Source: Nitrincola iocasae
Lineage (GTDB): Bacteria; Pseudomonadota; Gammaproteobacteria; Pseudomonadales; Balneatricaceae
Direction of reading: 5' to 3'
DNA length: 64,000 bases
NCBI RefSeq assembly: GCF_008727795.1
Contig: NZ_CP044222.1
Coordinates: 2,604,001-2,668,000 of the forward strand
This document shows, in pieces, positions 27,717-38,300 of this stretch (its first letter is position 1; every line of letters starts with the position of its first letter). The notes under the pieces were generated by a model. The model did no database searches and had not been told where the DNA came from. It saw nothing but the letters and a program-made list of their open reading frames with translations. A program made the position numbers and the translations under genes.

Positions 27717-28835
27717 TCAGTAATGCACTACACTGCGAATGGATTTACCCGCATGCATCAGCTCAAAGGCTTCATTGATATCTTCAAGCGGCATGGTGTG
27801 AGTAATAAAGGTATCCAACTCATACTCACCCTGCATAAAGCGATCAACATAACCCGGCAGCTCAGAGCGACCTTTCACACCGCCGAAGGCACTACCGCGC
27901 CATACCCGGCCGGTGACTAACTGGAAGGGACGGGTGGATATTTCCTGGCCAGCACCGGCCACACCAATAATGACTGACTCACCCCAGCCTTTGTGGCAAC
28001 ACTCCAGAGCCGCACGCATGACGTTAACGTTGCCAATACACTCAAAGGAGTAATCCACACCGCCATCGGTCATTTCAACAATCACATCCTGAATAGGCTT
28101 GTCATGCTTGCTCGGATTGACACAGTCGGTGGCACCGAGTTTTTTGGCTATCTCAAACTTGTCTTCGTTCAGATCGATGGCAATGATTCGACCGGCTTTG
28201 GCCATCACCGCACCGATGATAACCGCCAGACCTATGCCGCCTAATCCGAACACCGCGACAGTATCGCCTTCTTTGACCTTGGCGGTATTGGTCACAGCGC
28301 CCATACCGGTGGTGACACCACAGCCCAGCAGGCAGACTTTTTCCAGCGGTGCGGCCTTATCAATTTTTGCCAGAGAAACTTCTGCTACTACCGTGCGCTC
28401 GGCAAAGGTCGAAGTGCCCATGTAGTGAAAGATTGGCTTACCATCTTTATAAAAACGGGTGGTGCCATCCGGCATCAAACCCTTGCCCTGGGTAGCACGA
28501 ACCGATTGGCACAGGTTGGTTTTCCCAGACAGGCAGAATTTACATTTGCCACATTCGGCGGTGTACAGCGGAATCACATGATCGCCCACTTCTACACTGG
28601 TGACACCCTCGCCGACCGCTTCAACAATACCAGCCCCTTCATGCCCCAGGATGGCTGGAAAAATACCTTCAGGGTCTTCGCCCGACAGGGTAAAGGCATC
28701 GGTATGACAAACACCGGTAGCGACGATACGTACCAGCACTTCACCTTTTTGCGGTGGCATCAGATCCACTTCCTCAATACTCAAGGGCTGCCCCGGTCCC
28801 CAAGCGACCGCTGCTCGTGTTTTAATCATTTCCAT
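27717..28835 (-). CDS. frmA: S-(hydroxymethyl)glutathione dehydrogenase (class III alcohol dehydrogenase)
   Basis: NAD-dependent zinc enzyme that oxidises the spontaneous adduct of formaldehyde and glutathione to S-formylglutathione. Catalytic zinc ligands are Cys43, His65 and a Cys near residue 172 (LLGCGVTTG). Structural zinc ligands are Cys95, Cys98, Cys101 and Cys109 in CGKCKFCLSGKTNLC. The NAD-binding motif is VFGLGGIGLAVI. Length is 372 residues. The ATG has GGAGG upstream. The gene forms a pair with fghA. Its likely job here is to clear formaldehyde released by betaine demethylation. Confidence 0.97.
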   Translation of the reverse strand: MEMIKTRAAVAWGPGQPLSIEEVDLMPPQKGEVLVRIVATGVCHTDAFTLSGEDPEGIFPAILGHEGAGIVEAVGEGVTSVEVGDHVIPLYTAECGKCKFCLSGKTNLCQSVRATQGKGLMPDGTTRFYKDGKPIFHYMGTSTFAERTVVAEVSLAKIDKAAPLEKVCLLGCGVTTGMGAVTNTAKVKEGDTVAVFGLGGIGLAVIIGAVMAKAGRIIAIDLNEDKFEIAKKLGATDCVNPSKHDKPIQDVIVEMTDGGVDYSFECIGNVNVMRAALECCHKGWGESVIIGVAGAGQEISTRPFQLVTGRVWRGSAFGGVKGRSELPGYVDRFMQGEYELDTFITHTMPLEDINEAFELMHAGKSIRSVVHY

Positions 28836-28953
28836 GTTGCCTCCAGTATTTCATTATCGTTATCGATTCCGCGCCATTATAAATTTTCACAGCACAGTGA
28901 TTGCAGCTTCAGTTGAAAATGACTCTTGCTATACTGAAACAATCACTTATTGA

Positions 28954-29988
28954 CTAAAGGTCCCGATAGGGTGAATTAACCCCAATCTGGGTCAACTGGA
29001 TCAACTCACGCTCTATCGCATCCCAGTCCAGCGGCTGACGGGCAATGATTTCCACCCGAGAATCACGCCGGTAGCTGATATGATCATAGTCCATTTCAGC
29101 GCCCACACGATTGATAAACACCCAGGGCAACCCCAGACGAAACGCCCCTTTAATCCGCTCTGCACCTTCAATCCCAGCCAGCAGCGTTTCCAGCTCATCA
29201 AAGGGGAAAATATCCTCCGGATGAAAAACCCAGCCACAACTGACCCGGCCCAGGCCTTCACTCATTTGACGCACAGGGCGACAGGGCTCAGGTTGCGGCG
29301 GTGTTATGGTTTCGGGCACTGGGTGGTGATGCTGATGCGTATCATGATGCTGATGCGAAGCTGGAAACACCGCCTGAAACAGGCCATCACGGACACAATC
29401 CAGCAGTGCCGCATCAAAATGCCCCTGGCGGGTGGTTAAATAGTGTTGCTTGGGTGGATAAAGCGACTGAACCAGGTTCTCCAGAGCCTTTAAATCTTCG
29501 TCTGTCGCCAGGTCAGCTTTATTGGCAATCACCACATCGGCCATATTGATTTGATCAAGGAAGGTTTGATCCTGATTGAGATCGGCATCAGCCAATTGGC
29601 GCGGATCAACCAGACAGATGACCGCTCGCAGATCAAGATGCTGCTTAAAAAAGGGTTTTCGCAGGGTATCCAGGATACCAGCAGGATGTCCCATGCCGGT
29701 AGGTTCGATCAGTAAACGATCAAAATGTTGAGACTCCAGCAGCGTTTTCAGACTGGCATGTAGCTCACTGCCGAGCTGGCAGCAAACGCAGCCGCCCACT
29801 AACGGCGTCAATTGCAGATCATCTCTCACTTCAATAGCCAGTGGATCAACGCCCACCTGACCAAATTCATTGACAATAATGGCCCAGTTTTCATGCTGTG
29901 GTTTTTGTGCAATCAGAGCCTTGATCGCCGTAGTTTTACCACTGCCAAGAAATCCGGTAATCAGGTGCGTTGCAATTTTAGATGCCAT
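28954..29988 (-). CDS. COG0523/CobW-family G3E GTPase
   Basis: P-loop GTPase of the COG0523 metallochaperone family, about 344 residues. GFLGSGKTT at residues 12-20 is the Walker A motif. GGCVCCQLG has the conserved CxCC metal site (Cys67, Cys69, Cys70), and NKADL is the guanine-binding motif. A His-rich loop (HQHHDTHQHHHP, about residues 213-224) precedes the C-terminal CobW_C domain. Relatives insert or deliver zinc, cobalt or iron. The ATG at 29988 overlaps the LysR stop by 11 bases; the extended frame would use a TTG. Its neighbour frmA is a zinc enzyme. Confidence 0.9.
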   Translation of the reverse strand: MASKIATHLITGFLGSGKTTAIKALIAQKPQHENWAIIVNEFGQVGVDPLAIEVRDDLQLTPLVGGCVCCQLGSELHASLKTLLESQHFDRLLIEPTGMGHPAGILDTLRKPFFKQHLDLRAVICLVDPRQLADADLNQDQTFLDQINMADVVIANKADLATDEDLKALENLVQSLYPPKQHYLTTRQGHFDAALLDCVRDGLFQAVFPASHQHHDTHQHHHPVPETITPPQPEPCRPVRQMSEGLGRVSCGWVFHPEDIFPFDELETLLAGIEGAERIKGAFRLGLPWVFINRVGAEMDYDHISYRRDSRVEIIARQPLDWDAIERELIQLTQIGVNSPYRDL

Positions 29989-30862
29989 GATTGTGCTCAA
30001 TTTCCTCAACTAGATAATCGATAAACATACGGACCTTGGAGGACAAATGGCGGTGCTGAGGATAGACCACCCAGATTGCAGAATCTTTAAAGGCAAAATC
30101 CTGCAGCACCGGCACTAATTCACCACTTTCCAGGTACTCTGTGATGTAATAGGCGGGCAACTGTACCAGACCTAGCCCCTTAAGTGCGGCATCCAATAAT
30201 GCAATACCCGAGTTGGCATGCAAGCGCCCCTGCACCCGAACTTCACGACGCGTTCCCTGATCTGAAAACAGCCAGCGATCCCGAGACCCAAGCAAGCACT
30301 GGTGTTTGGCGAGGTCCGCCAGCGTTACAGGTTTCCCTTGTTGAGCAAGATATGCGGGCGAAGCAACCACCAGCTCTTCACGCGTCCAGAGGCGACGCGC
30401 AATCAAGGATGAATCTTCCATGGGTCCAATACGTATGGCCAGATCATAGCCCTCTTCGATCAGGTCTACACGGCGGTTGGTCAGGTGCAGGCGGACTTCC
30501 AACTGTGGGTGCAACTGCATAAATGCATTGATCAACGGGGCGATATAACGCTCACCAAAGGTATACCCGGCAGTGATTTTCAGCACCCCGCGCGGACTGC
30601 TCTGCAAATCATTAATCGCTGATTCGGCTTCTCTGAAGCCTTCGAACAGATGTTTGCAATGCTCATAGTAGAGTCGTCCGGCATCAGTTAATCTGATCTT
30701 TCGCGTGGTACGGTAAAGCAACTGTGTCCCTAATTGCTGCTCCAGCTTCACTACCAACCGACTGATATGGGATGCTGATACATTAAGATGCCGGGCTGCT
30801 GCCGAGAAAGTGCCCAGCCGCACCACTTCAGTGAAGGCTTCTATCCTGTCCCAATGATTCAT
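29978..30862 (-). CDS. LysR-family transcriptional regulator
   Basis: Typical LTTR of about 294 residues. The N-terminal winged helix-turn-helix covers residues 1-60 (GTFSAAARHLNVSASHISRLVVKLEQ). The substrate-binding domain covers about 88-290. The subfamily resembles the CrgA/DsdC-like group that ends in MFIDYLVEEIEH. The ATG at 30862 is preceded by AAGGG. Overlap with the COG0523 gene suggests they are one transcript. Its inducer is unknown; regulation of the downstream COG0523-frmA-fghA genes is an inference from position. Confidence 0.9.
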   Translation of the reverse strand: MNHWDRIEAFTEVVRLGTFSAAARHLNVSASHISRLVVKLEQQLGTQLLYRTTRKIRLTDAGRLYYEHCKHLFEGFREAESAINDLQSSPRGVLKITAGYTFGERYIAPLINAFMQLHPQLEVRLHLTNRRVDLIEEGYDLAIRIGPMEDSSLIARRLWTREELVVASPAYLAQQGKPVTLADLAKHQCLLGSRDRWLFSDQGTRREVRVQGRLHANSGIALLDAALKGLGLVQLPAYYITEYLESGELVPVLQDFAFKDSAIWVVYPQHRHLSSKVRMFIDYLVEEIEHNHGI

Positions 30863-30955
30863 TATCACCCTTATTCATGCATTGAATCTTTAACGATTTA
30901 TTATTGCTATATAGCAATAGTTATTTTATGTATGCAGCATAAAAATTACATGCCT

Positions 30956-30965
30956 ATTTGCGACA
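30956..30965 (+). promoter_or_regulatory. ATTTGCGACA motif upstream of gbdR
   Basis: This 10-mer lies 153 bases upstream of the gbdR start in the region shared with the divergent LysR gene. The same 10-mer occurs twice more, 19 bp apart, in front of glyA. A regulator site is plausible, perhaps for GbdR autoregulation, but nothing in the sequence proves it. Confidence 0.35.
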
Positions 30966-31117
30966 TTTGCATTACATTTAGGTTTGAACGTGCCCGAAAA
31001 CGACATCGAGGTTCAGTGCATACTGACTGTATGCCAGCCATTATAAAAATAACATGTCCGACACCCGGATTACCGGTCCGGTGTGCAATGCTGACAATAC
31101 AACCTGGAGTTATGTCA

Positions 31118-32284
31118 ATGTCCTTTACCCCCAAGGGTGCAGCTACGCTGTGCAAATCCATCGACCCTGCCAAAAAACCGATTACCATCGGCTTTTTGTT
31201 AATGAACAATTTTACCCTGATTTCACTCGCTTCCGCGATAGAACCCCTGCGTATGGCTAATCAGCTGTCCGGAACAGAGCTCTATCAATGGTTTACCCTG
31301 ACACCCGGTGGTCAGCAGGTGCAGGCCAGTGACGGCCTCACTGTCACACCGGATACCCCTATGGAAGAGATGCTGGCACTGGATATCGTCATCGTTTGTG
31401 GCGGTTATGCTGCTCAGCATAGTGCATCCAGAGAGCATTTTAGCTGGTTACAACAACAGGCTCGCCTGCACCGTAAGCTGGGTGCCATCTGCACCGGCAG
31501 CTGGGTACTGGCACAAGCGGGTTTACTGGATCACTATGAAGCCAGTATTCACTGGGAGTGTATTGCTTCGTTGAAAGAAGCCTTTCCCAAGATTGAGTTG
31601 TCATCACGACTGTTCAGTATAGACAGAGACCGTATGACCTCATCAGGGGGCACCGCTCCCCTGGATATGATGTTGAACCTGATCGCCCGTGAGCATGGCA
31701 AAGACCTGTCAGCTGGTATCTCGGATATGTTTATTTATGACCGTGTACGTAACGAGCAGGACCAACAACGCGTGCCGCTCAAGCATGTTTTAGGCTCTAC
31801 CCAGCCGAAGCTGCTGGAGATCGTTGCGCTGATGGAATCTAACCTGGAGGAGTTGCTGACACTGGATGAACTGGCCAGCTACGCCAGCCTGTCACGTCGG
31901 CAACTGGAGAGGCTGTTTCAGAAATACCTGAGCTGTTCGCCCTCACGCTATTATCTGAAGTTACGCCTGGTTCGGGCCAGACAATTGCTGAAGCAAAGTG
32001 GCTTGTCCATTATTGAGGTGGCTTCCGCTTGCGGGTTTGCGTCCACACCGCATTTTTCCAAATGCTACCGTGAATATTTTGGTCTACCTCCACGTGAAGA
32101 ACGCCTGGGAATGACCAACCATCGTCCACTCAATCCAGTGCTGCACAGTCAGAAGCTGCCACCGGAACTGGCGGCGGGTGCTACAGGTCAAACACCAGCA
32201 CCTGAAGTCAGAGTTTCAGCCGCGATGAAAGCTCTGGCTCAGGCTCGTGACGAACCCACGTTTGCGAGTATTTTGTTGCACTGA
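31118..32284 (+). CDS. gbdR: GbdR-type AraC-family activator of glycine betaine catabolism
   Basis: Transcription factor of 388 residues with an N-terminal DJ-1/PfpI-like glutamine amidotransferase domain (about residues 20-195, with the Cys of GAICTGSW at 125). A C-terminal AraC DNA-binding domain has two helix-turn-helix motifs (about 251-272 and 299-321). This architecture, together with the betaine genes next to it, matches GbdR of Pseudomonas, which senses glycine betaine and dimethylglycine. The start ATG at 31118 has GGAG eight bases upstream; the frame is open much further 5', but those codons lack protein character. It is convergent with the serine dehydratase gene. A C-terminal tail of about 60 residues follows the HTH. 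Confidence 0.92.
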   Translation: MSFTPKGAATLCKSIDPAKKPITIGFLLMNNFTLISLASAIEPLRMANQLSGTELYQWFTLTPGGQQVQASDGLTVTPDTPMEEMLALDIVIVCGGYAAQHSASREHFSWLQQQARLHRKLGAICTGSWVLAQAGLLDHYEASIHWECIASLKEAFPKIELSSRLFSIDRDRMTSSGGTAPLDMMLNLIAREHGKDLSAGISDMFIYDRVRNEQDQQRVPLKHVLGSTQPKLLEIVALMESNLEELLTLDELASYASLSRRQLERLFQKYLSCSPSRYYLKLRLVRARQLLKQSGLSIIEVASACGFASTPHFSKCYREYFGLPPREERLGMTNHRPLNPVLHSQKLPPELAAGATGQTPAPEVRVSAAMKALAQARDEPTFASILLH

Positions 32285-32303
32285 TCTATCTGATCCACAA
32301 CTC

Positions 32304-32343
32304 CTGCCCAGCGCAAACACAATTTTTTGTGCTGGGCAGTTTT
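32304..32343 (+). terminator. Rho-independent terminator of gbdR
   Basis: CTGCCCAGCGCAAA pairs with TTTGTGCTGGGCAG in a 14-bp stem that has a single G-U pair and a CACAATTT-type loop, followed by TTTT. It lies 20 bases after the gbdR stop and just before the stop of the convergent serine dehydratase gene. Confidence 0.85.
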
Positions 32344-32350
32344 CAGGTCA

Positions 32351-33730
32351 TCAACACTCAATCGCATTCACTGCCAGACCTCCCCGGGAAGTCTCCTTGT
32401 ACTTATCCTGCATATCACGGCCGGTGTCGCGCATGGTACGGATGACCTTATCCAGTGAGATAAAGTGTTCACCATCGCCACGCAGTGCCATCTGAGCCGC
32501 ATTTATGGCCTTGATTGATGCAATGGCATTGCGCTCGATACAGGGCACCTGCACCAGGCCTCCAACCGGATCACAGGTTAAACCAAGATTATGCTCCAGA
32601 CCTATTTCAGCGGCATTTTCCACCTGAGAAGCGGTGCCACCCAGGACTTCGCACAGGCCTGCTGCGGCCATGGCACACGCCGATCCCACTTCACCCTGGC
32701 AACCCACTTCTGCACCAGAGATAGACGCGTTTTTCTTGCACAGAATGCCCACAGCACCAGCGGCCAGCAGAAAGTTAACCAGATGCTTTTCAGACGCCGT
32801 GGGTTCAAATTGCATGTAATAGCAGAGTACTGCCGGAATAATACCCGCCGCCCCATTGGTTGGTGCTGTGACCATGCGCCCACCGGCGGCATTCTCTTCA
32901 TTAACCGCCAGAGCATAGACATTGACCCAGTCCATGACCGAGAAGTTACTGGCAATGACGTTTTTATTCTGTTCAACCGCTTTCAGGCGTTCATAGAATG
33001 CTGGCGCGCGACGGCGCACATTCAAGCCACCCGGTAATATACCACCGTGTTTCAGACCATTTTCAACACAGGCGTGCATGGCCTGCCAGATAGTCCAAAG
33101 ACCATCACGTATCTCTTGCTCGCTGCGCCAGACTTTTTCATTTTCGAGCATCAGCTCACTGATCGACAAAGAGTGCTGTTTACACAGCCGCAACAATTCT
33201 TCAGCGGTATTGAAATCATAGGGTAATGCAGAGGTATGCAACACCAGCTTATCCTCGGCGGCCTGGGCGGCTGTCAGCACAAAACCGCCCCCTATAGAGT
33301 AATAAGTATTCTCATAGATAACCCCTGAATCCCCCAAGGCGGTTATAGACATCGCATTCGGATGGCCTGGTAACACCTCTTCAAGGAAGATCATGTCCCT
33401 GTCCCAGTCGAACGCTATCGCTTGTTGCTGATTCAGCAGCAACTGACCACTCGCTAACAGCGCCTCTATCCGCGGTGCGATAACGTCTGGATCAATCTGG
33501 GCAGGACGTTCCCCCATTAGTCCCATTATCACGGCACGGTCTGTGGCATGCCCTTTACCCGTTGCTGATAACGAACCATACAGACGCACCTGCAGTTGTG
33601 TTATTTGCGGCATACACTGGCGTTTGATCAACTCGTCAACAAAATCACACGCGGCACTCATTGGCCCGACGGTATGGGAGCTGGACGGCCCCACACCAAT
33701 TTTAAACAGATCAAACACACTGATGGACAT
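32351..33730 (-). CDS. L-serine ammonia-lyase (iron-sulfur dependent)
   Basis: Single-chain L-serine dehydratase of 459 residues that deaminates serine to pyruvate. The N-terminal beta domain begins MSISVFDLFKIGVGPSSSHT. The C-terminal alpha domain has the Cys residues expected to bind a [4Fe-4S] cluster, including CKKNASIS, SACAMAAAGL and CDPVGGLVQVPC. The ATG at 33730 is chosen over an upstream TTG. It is the last gene of the glyA-soxBDAG-purU run and would turn the serine made by GlyA into pyruvate. This is the position of a serine dehydratase (sdaB) gene in the Pseudomonas betaine region. Confidence 0.95.
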   Translation of the reverse strand: MSISVFDLFKIGVGPSSSHTVGPMSAACDFVDELIKRQCMPQITQLQVRLYGSLSATGKGHATDRAVIMGLMGERPAQIDPDVIAPRIEALLASGQLLLNQQQAIAFDWDRDMIFLEEVLPGHPNAMSITALGDSGVIYENTYYSIGGGFVLTAAQAAEDKLVLHTSALPYDFNTAEELLRLCKQHSLSISELMLENEKVWRSEQEIRDGLWTIWQAMHACVENGLKHGGILPGGLNVRRRAPAFYERLKAVEQNKNVIASNFSVMDWVNVYALAVNEENAAGGRMVTAPTNGAAGIIPAVLCYYMQFEPTASEKHLVNFLLAAGAVGILCKKNASISGAEVGCQGEVGSACAMAAAGLCEVLGGTASQVENAAEIGLEHNLGLTCDPVGGLVQVPCIERNAIASIKAINAAQMALRGDGEHFISLDKVIRTMRDTGRDMQDKYKETSRGGLAVNAIEC

Positions 33731-33766
33731 GATGATTCTCAACTACCCTATTTATTGTTATAACGT

Positions 33767-34633
33767 TTAACTGGCAAACACCACTGTCTTGCCTTTTTGC
33801 AGAAATACCCGGCGCTCAATATGGTAACTGACGGCCCGTGCCAGCGTTAAACACTCAATATCGCGGCCTTTCTCTATCAGGTCTTCCGGATAGTGGGTGT
33901 GGGTTACCGGTTCTACTCCCTGTGCAATGATCGGACCTTCATCCAGGTCATTATTGATATAATGTGCCGTCGCGCCGACCAGCTTAACACCTTTATCATA
34001 GGCCTGATGGTACGGCCTCGCACCTTTGAAGCCGGGCAACAATGAATGGTGTATATTGATCGCCTTACCCGATAGTTTTTCACACATTTCGGCTGACAAT
34101 ACTTGCATATAACGCGCCAGCACCACCAGCTCCGCGCCAGTATCCTGTATAACCTGTGACACCTGATCTTCCTGCTCGGCGCGCGTTTCAGCCGTGATTG
34201 GAAAATGGTAATACGGCAGTTTATGCCATTGCGCCAAGGGTTCCAGATCAGGGTGATTTGATATGATTGCACGTATGTCGATGGCCAACTGCCCTGTGCG
34301 GTAACGGTAAAGCAAGTCATTCAGGCAGTGATCTGATTTAGACACCATAATCACCACTGGCATGCGTGCATCCGGTGCTGTCAGTTCAAACTGCATAGCA
34401 AAACCAGCCGCTCGGGGAGCAAAACGCTGCAGAAAGCCCTCGGCATCAAAACCAGACTGCTCTGGTCTGAATTCGACACGAATCACAAATCCCAGACTTT
34501 CCTTATCATCAAAAGAGTTCAACTCGGTGATATAACAGTTTTCCTCGCGCAGAAAACGTGTGACCACATCGACTGTGCCGATACGACTGGGACATTGGGC
34601 GGTAAAAATCCAGCTACCCTGTGTTCTGCTCAT
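33767..34633 (-). CDS. purU: Formyltetrahydrofolate deformylase
   Basis: Hydrolyses 10-formyltetrahydrofolate to formate and tetrahydrofolate. An N-terminal ACT domain covers residues 1-85. The formyltransferase-like catalytic domain contains MVSKSDHCLNDLLYRY, the catalytic INIHHSLLPGFKGARPY and GATAHYINNDLDEGPI with the active Asp. Length is 288 residues. In betaine catabolism it recycles folate loaded with C1 units by sarcosine oxidase, and it makes formate for the dehydrogenase encoded at 45924-50432. It follows soxG by 68 bases; a second copy elsewhere in the genome is probable. Confidence 0.96.
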   Translation of the reverse strand: MSRTQGSWIFTAQCPSRIGTVDVVTRFLREENCYITELNSFDDKESLGFVIRVEFRPEQSGFDAEGFLQRFAPRAAGFAMQFELTAPDARMPVVIMVSKSDHCLNDLLYRYRTGQLAIDIRAIISNHPDLEPLAQWHKLPYYHFPITAETRAEQEDQVSQVIQDTGAELVVLARYMQVLSAEMCEKLSGKAINIHHSLLPGFKGARPYHQAYDKGVKLVGATAHYINNDLDEGPIIAQGVEPVTHTHYPEDLIEKGRDIECLTLARAVSYHIERRVFLQKGKTVVFAS

Positions 34634-34701
34634 AGACTACCTCTTAATCAGAGTGGTCCGATGGTGTATTTCAGCACGACCGGCCACCCGTGTTTATTAT
34701 G

Positions 34702-35328
34702 TTATATTTCGGCATCCAGGCCGAATTCCCGGCTGGCATCCACCAGCCAACGATAGCAGTAATCGGCAAAACTACGGCGCACCACCAGCTCCCAGACATC
34801 CTCTGAGGGACGACGAATCACCGCTGTGGCTTTAGCAAAGGTGGTGGTGACGCCCTTACCCACCGGAAAGTTACGTGGATGCACATCGTAACCAGTGGAT
34901 TTGTGCAGCACATCACGGGCTGCAGGGCCTGTCAGCGTCAACAGCGTCTGGCCACCGCTAATGTTAACCAGAGCAAAATGCCCGGAATACGCCGCTCTGA
35001 ATGCCTGCTCTGTTTCATATTCACCACCGCCCGGTAACAGAATCAGCCACTCATCCGGTGCAATCCACTGGATACTGCTGCTCTTGTCAGCACTGAGGTG
35101 CAAGGCCATGGGTTCGGTGGGTAACGTCATCCCCAACACCTGTTGTACGGCATCACCAAAGGCCTGATCAGCTGCATTACCCCGTAAGGTCAGATAACCC
35201 AGAAACGCTTTTTCCCGCAAAATCACACCGGGATTTGTACCGCCCTTTTTACCACTGACATGACTGAGCGGTGACTCAGCACTCACACCGGCACCCGCGC
35301 ATTGATCAAATACAGCTACGTTAGACAT
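34702..35328 (-). CDS. soxG: Sarcosine oxidase gamma subunit
   Basis: Smallest folate-related subunit of heterotetrameric sarcosine oxidase, 208 residues. It resembles a shortened GCV_T/YgfZ-like fold, with segments such as SIQWIAPDEWLILLPGG and VWELVVRRSFADYCYRWL. The ATG at 35328 has GGAGAG nine bases upstream and overlaps the soxA end by eight bases. The frame extends upstream only because it is open inside soxA. Order soxB-soxD-soxA-soxG is the standard operon order. Confidence 0.95.
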   Translation of the reverse strand: MSNVAVFDQCAGAGVSAESPLSHVSGKKGGTNPGVILREKAFLGYLTLRGNAADQAFGDAVQQVLGMTLPTEPMALHLSADKSSSIQWIAPDEWLILLPGGGEYETEQAFRAAYSGHFALVNISGGQTLLTLTGPAARDVLHKSTGYDVHPRNFPVGKGVTTTFAKATAVIRRPSEDVWELVVRRSFADYCYRWLVDASREFGLDAEI

Positions 35329-38300
35329 TCTGACGCTCTCCTTTCGGATCCAGGAAAATAGGGCTGACAATCTCGGCTTCATACACCTTGCCATCTGCCA
35401 TCGGCATATACACTTTCTCGCCCTTACGCTCAGCGCCACCAACCACCAGCGCCAGCGCAAAGCCGTGTCCAAGGGTTGGACTGTAGTAGCTGGAGGTCAC
35501 ATGTCCCATCATTTTCATCGGGATGCGCTGATTTGGATCCAATACAATCTGCGCACCTTCCTGCAACACGACTGTCGGATCAACCGGCTTCAAGCCCACC
35601 ATTTGCTTCCGATCCTTACGGCAGGTGTCAGGACGGGTCAATGCACGCTTACCGATCCAGGAAAACGGTTTGTCGTAACCGACACACCACTGCATCCCCA
35701 GATCTTCTGGCGTCACCGAACCGTCGGTATCCTGACCGACAATGATGAAGCCTTTCTCGGCACGCAGCACATGCATGGTTTCCGTGCCATAAGGGGTCAG
35801 GCCATACTTGGCTTCATGCTCGAACAAGGCGTTCCAGACATGCATGGCATAATTGGCCTGCACGTTGATCTCGTAAGTCAGCTCACCGGTGAAAGAGATA
35901 CGATAAACACGCGCAGGTACATCGGCCACCTGCCCTTCACGGCACTCCATGAATTTAAAGCTGTCTTTGGACAGATCAATATCAGTGATTTCGGCGAGCA
36001 AATCGCGGGCACGTGGACCGGTGATGGTCATGGTGGCCCAGTGATCGGTTACGCTGTTGAAATAGACGTCCAGCTCCGGCCACTCGGTCTGGTGCCAGAG
36101 TTCCAGCCACTCCAGTATCCCTGCAGCACCGCCTGTGGTCGTGGTCATCAGGAAATGACTATCACCCAGACAGGTAGTAACACCGTCATCCATGACCATG
36201 CCGTCATCTTTACACATCAGTCCGTAGCGGCATTTATTCAGTCCCAGTTGTGCCCACTTGTTGGTGTAAACACGGGCCAGGAATTCGCGTGCATCCTTAC
36301 CTTGAATATCGATTTTGCCCAGGGTTGACGCATCAAGAATGCCAACTTTTTCACGTACCGCCAGGCACTCACGGGCAACAGCCTCATGCATGGTCTCGTT
36401 GCCCAGCGGAAAATACCAGGGGCGTTTCCACTGACCAACATCCTCAAATTTGGCGCCACGCGCCAGATGCCAGGCATGCATGGCTGTGTAACGTTCCGGA
36501 TCAAACAGATCACCGCAGTGACGCCCGGCAATGGCCCCAAAGCTGATACCGGTATAATTGGGACGGAACACTGTAGTGCCGGTTTCAGGGATGGTCTGCC
36601 CTAACACCCTGGCTGCTATCGCCATGCCGTTAATGTTGCCCAACTTGCCTTGATCCGTACCAAAGCCCAGGGCAGTGTAGCGCTTGACATGCTCGATGGA
36701 CTCAAAGCCTTCACGAGTGGCTATTTCAATCCCTGCTGCTGTCACATCGTTCTGAAGATCAACAAACTGTTTGGGTGCACGAGTGGTTGGCTTAAGGTGT
36801 GGCACTTGAAACAGCGCGGCAGCTTTGCCTTCCAGTACACGGCTGGCTTTCGGCAGTTTGATATCCACTGGCTGATAGCCACAGGCCTGCAAAGCTTGCC
36901 CAGCGGCATTCACGCCGGACTCAAGCACCTCAGCCAATGGGTAGATGGCCGTTGCCCCGCCCGCAGGGAACATCCCTTTAACAGAACCGGGTACAAATCC
37001 TATGGCGTCATCATTCCAGACCGGGCGTACACCGGTATGTGCCGACAGATGTACGACAGGGCTGAAACCGCCTGAGCTGGCAATCGTATCGCAAGGCAGA
37101 TTTTCAGTCGAGCCACTGAGTTGATAATTGTCCAGATCAATACGGGCTACCCGCGCTCCGGTAACACGCTTGCTACCCTTGCCTTCAAACACGGCACTGC
37201 CCGTAATAATACGCAGGCCTTTTTGGCGTGCCGCCTTGACGCGATCACCTTCCGGGTTAGCACGGCAATCCACCACAGCAACCACTTCACGCCCGGCCGC
37301 ATGCCAATCCAGGGCCGCCTGATAACCCATATCATTAGCTGTAGTTACTACCAGCTTGTTACCGGGTGCCACACCGTAGCGACGAATATAGGTAGATACT
37401 GCGCTGGCGAGCATATTACCGGGTACATCATTATTGGCATAAACCACCGGACGTTCATGTGCACCGGTCGCCAGAATAACCTGCCTGGCACGGATATGGT
37501 GCATACGGCTGCGTACCTGATTTTTATCCGGTGCGGTATCCGCCAGATGCTCGGTGCGCCGCTCATGCAGGGTAACAAAGTTATGGTCGTGATAACCGTT
37601 AGCCGTAGTGCGTGGCAGCAAGACTACATCGTCCATGCCTGACAGCTCAGTCACTACCGAGTCAACCCAATGTGCTGCAGGCTGATTGTCCAGACTATCA
37701 GCTGAATCCAGCAAGGAACCGCCCAGGGCTTCCTGTTCATCACACAGAATCACTCGTGCGCCACTGCGTGCGGCTATCAATGCGGCCGACAAGCCTGCAG
37801 GACCTGCACCGATCACCAGCAGATCACAGTGACGGTTATAGTGATCATAACTATCCGGATCACTTTCCTTGGGAGCACGCCCCAGGCCTGCCGCCTTACG
37901 AATCATTTTTTCGTAAGTCATCCACATGGAAGCGGGTGCCATAAAGGTTTTGTAGTAAAAACCTGGCCCCATCATAGGACCACCCAGTTTTCCCATCAGC
38001 CCCATGGCATCATTGTTGACGTTCGGCCAACCATTGGTGCTGCGAGCTGAAAGACCTTCATAGAGCGCCTGCTGCGTAGCACGCACGTTGGGCACTTGTG
38101 CCGCCTCGGTAGAGCCCAGCTGCACCACGGCATTGGGCTCAGCGGCACCCGCCGCGACAATGCCGCGTGGACGAGAATATTTGAAGCTGCGGTTAACAAT
38201 ATCGACACCATTCGCCAGCAGCGCCGATGCCAGGGTGTCACCTTCATAACCGGTATAACGTATGCCATTGAAGCTGAAATTTAAGGGCTTGCTGCGGTCA

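Noticed and set aside
30788..31117. Open plus-strand frame extending gbdR by about 110 codons
   Set aside because: The extra residues lack protein character, overlap the LysR start, and the ribosome site (GGAG at eight bases) supports 31118.
35329..35472. Upstream extension of soxG inside soxA
   Set aside because: The frame is merely open within soxA. The ATG at 35328 has a good ribosome site and a typical SoxG N-terminus.
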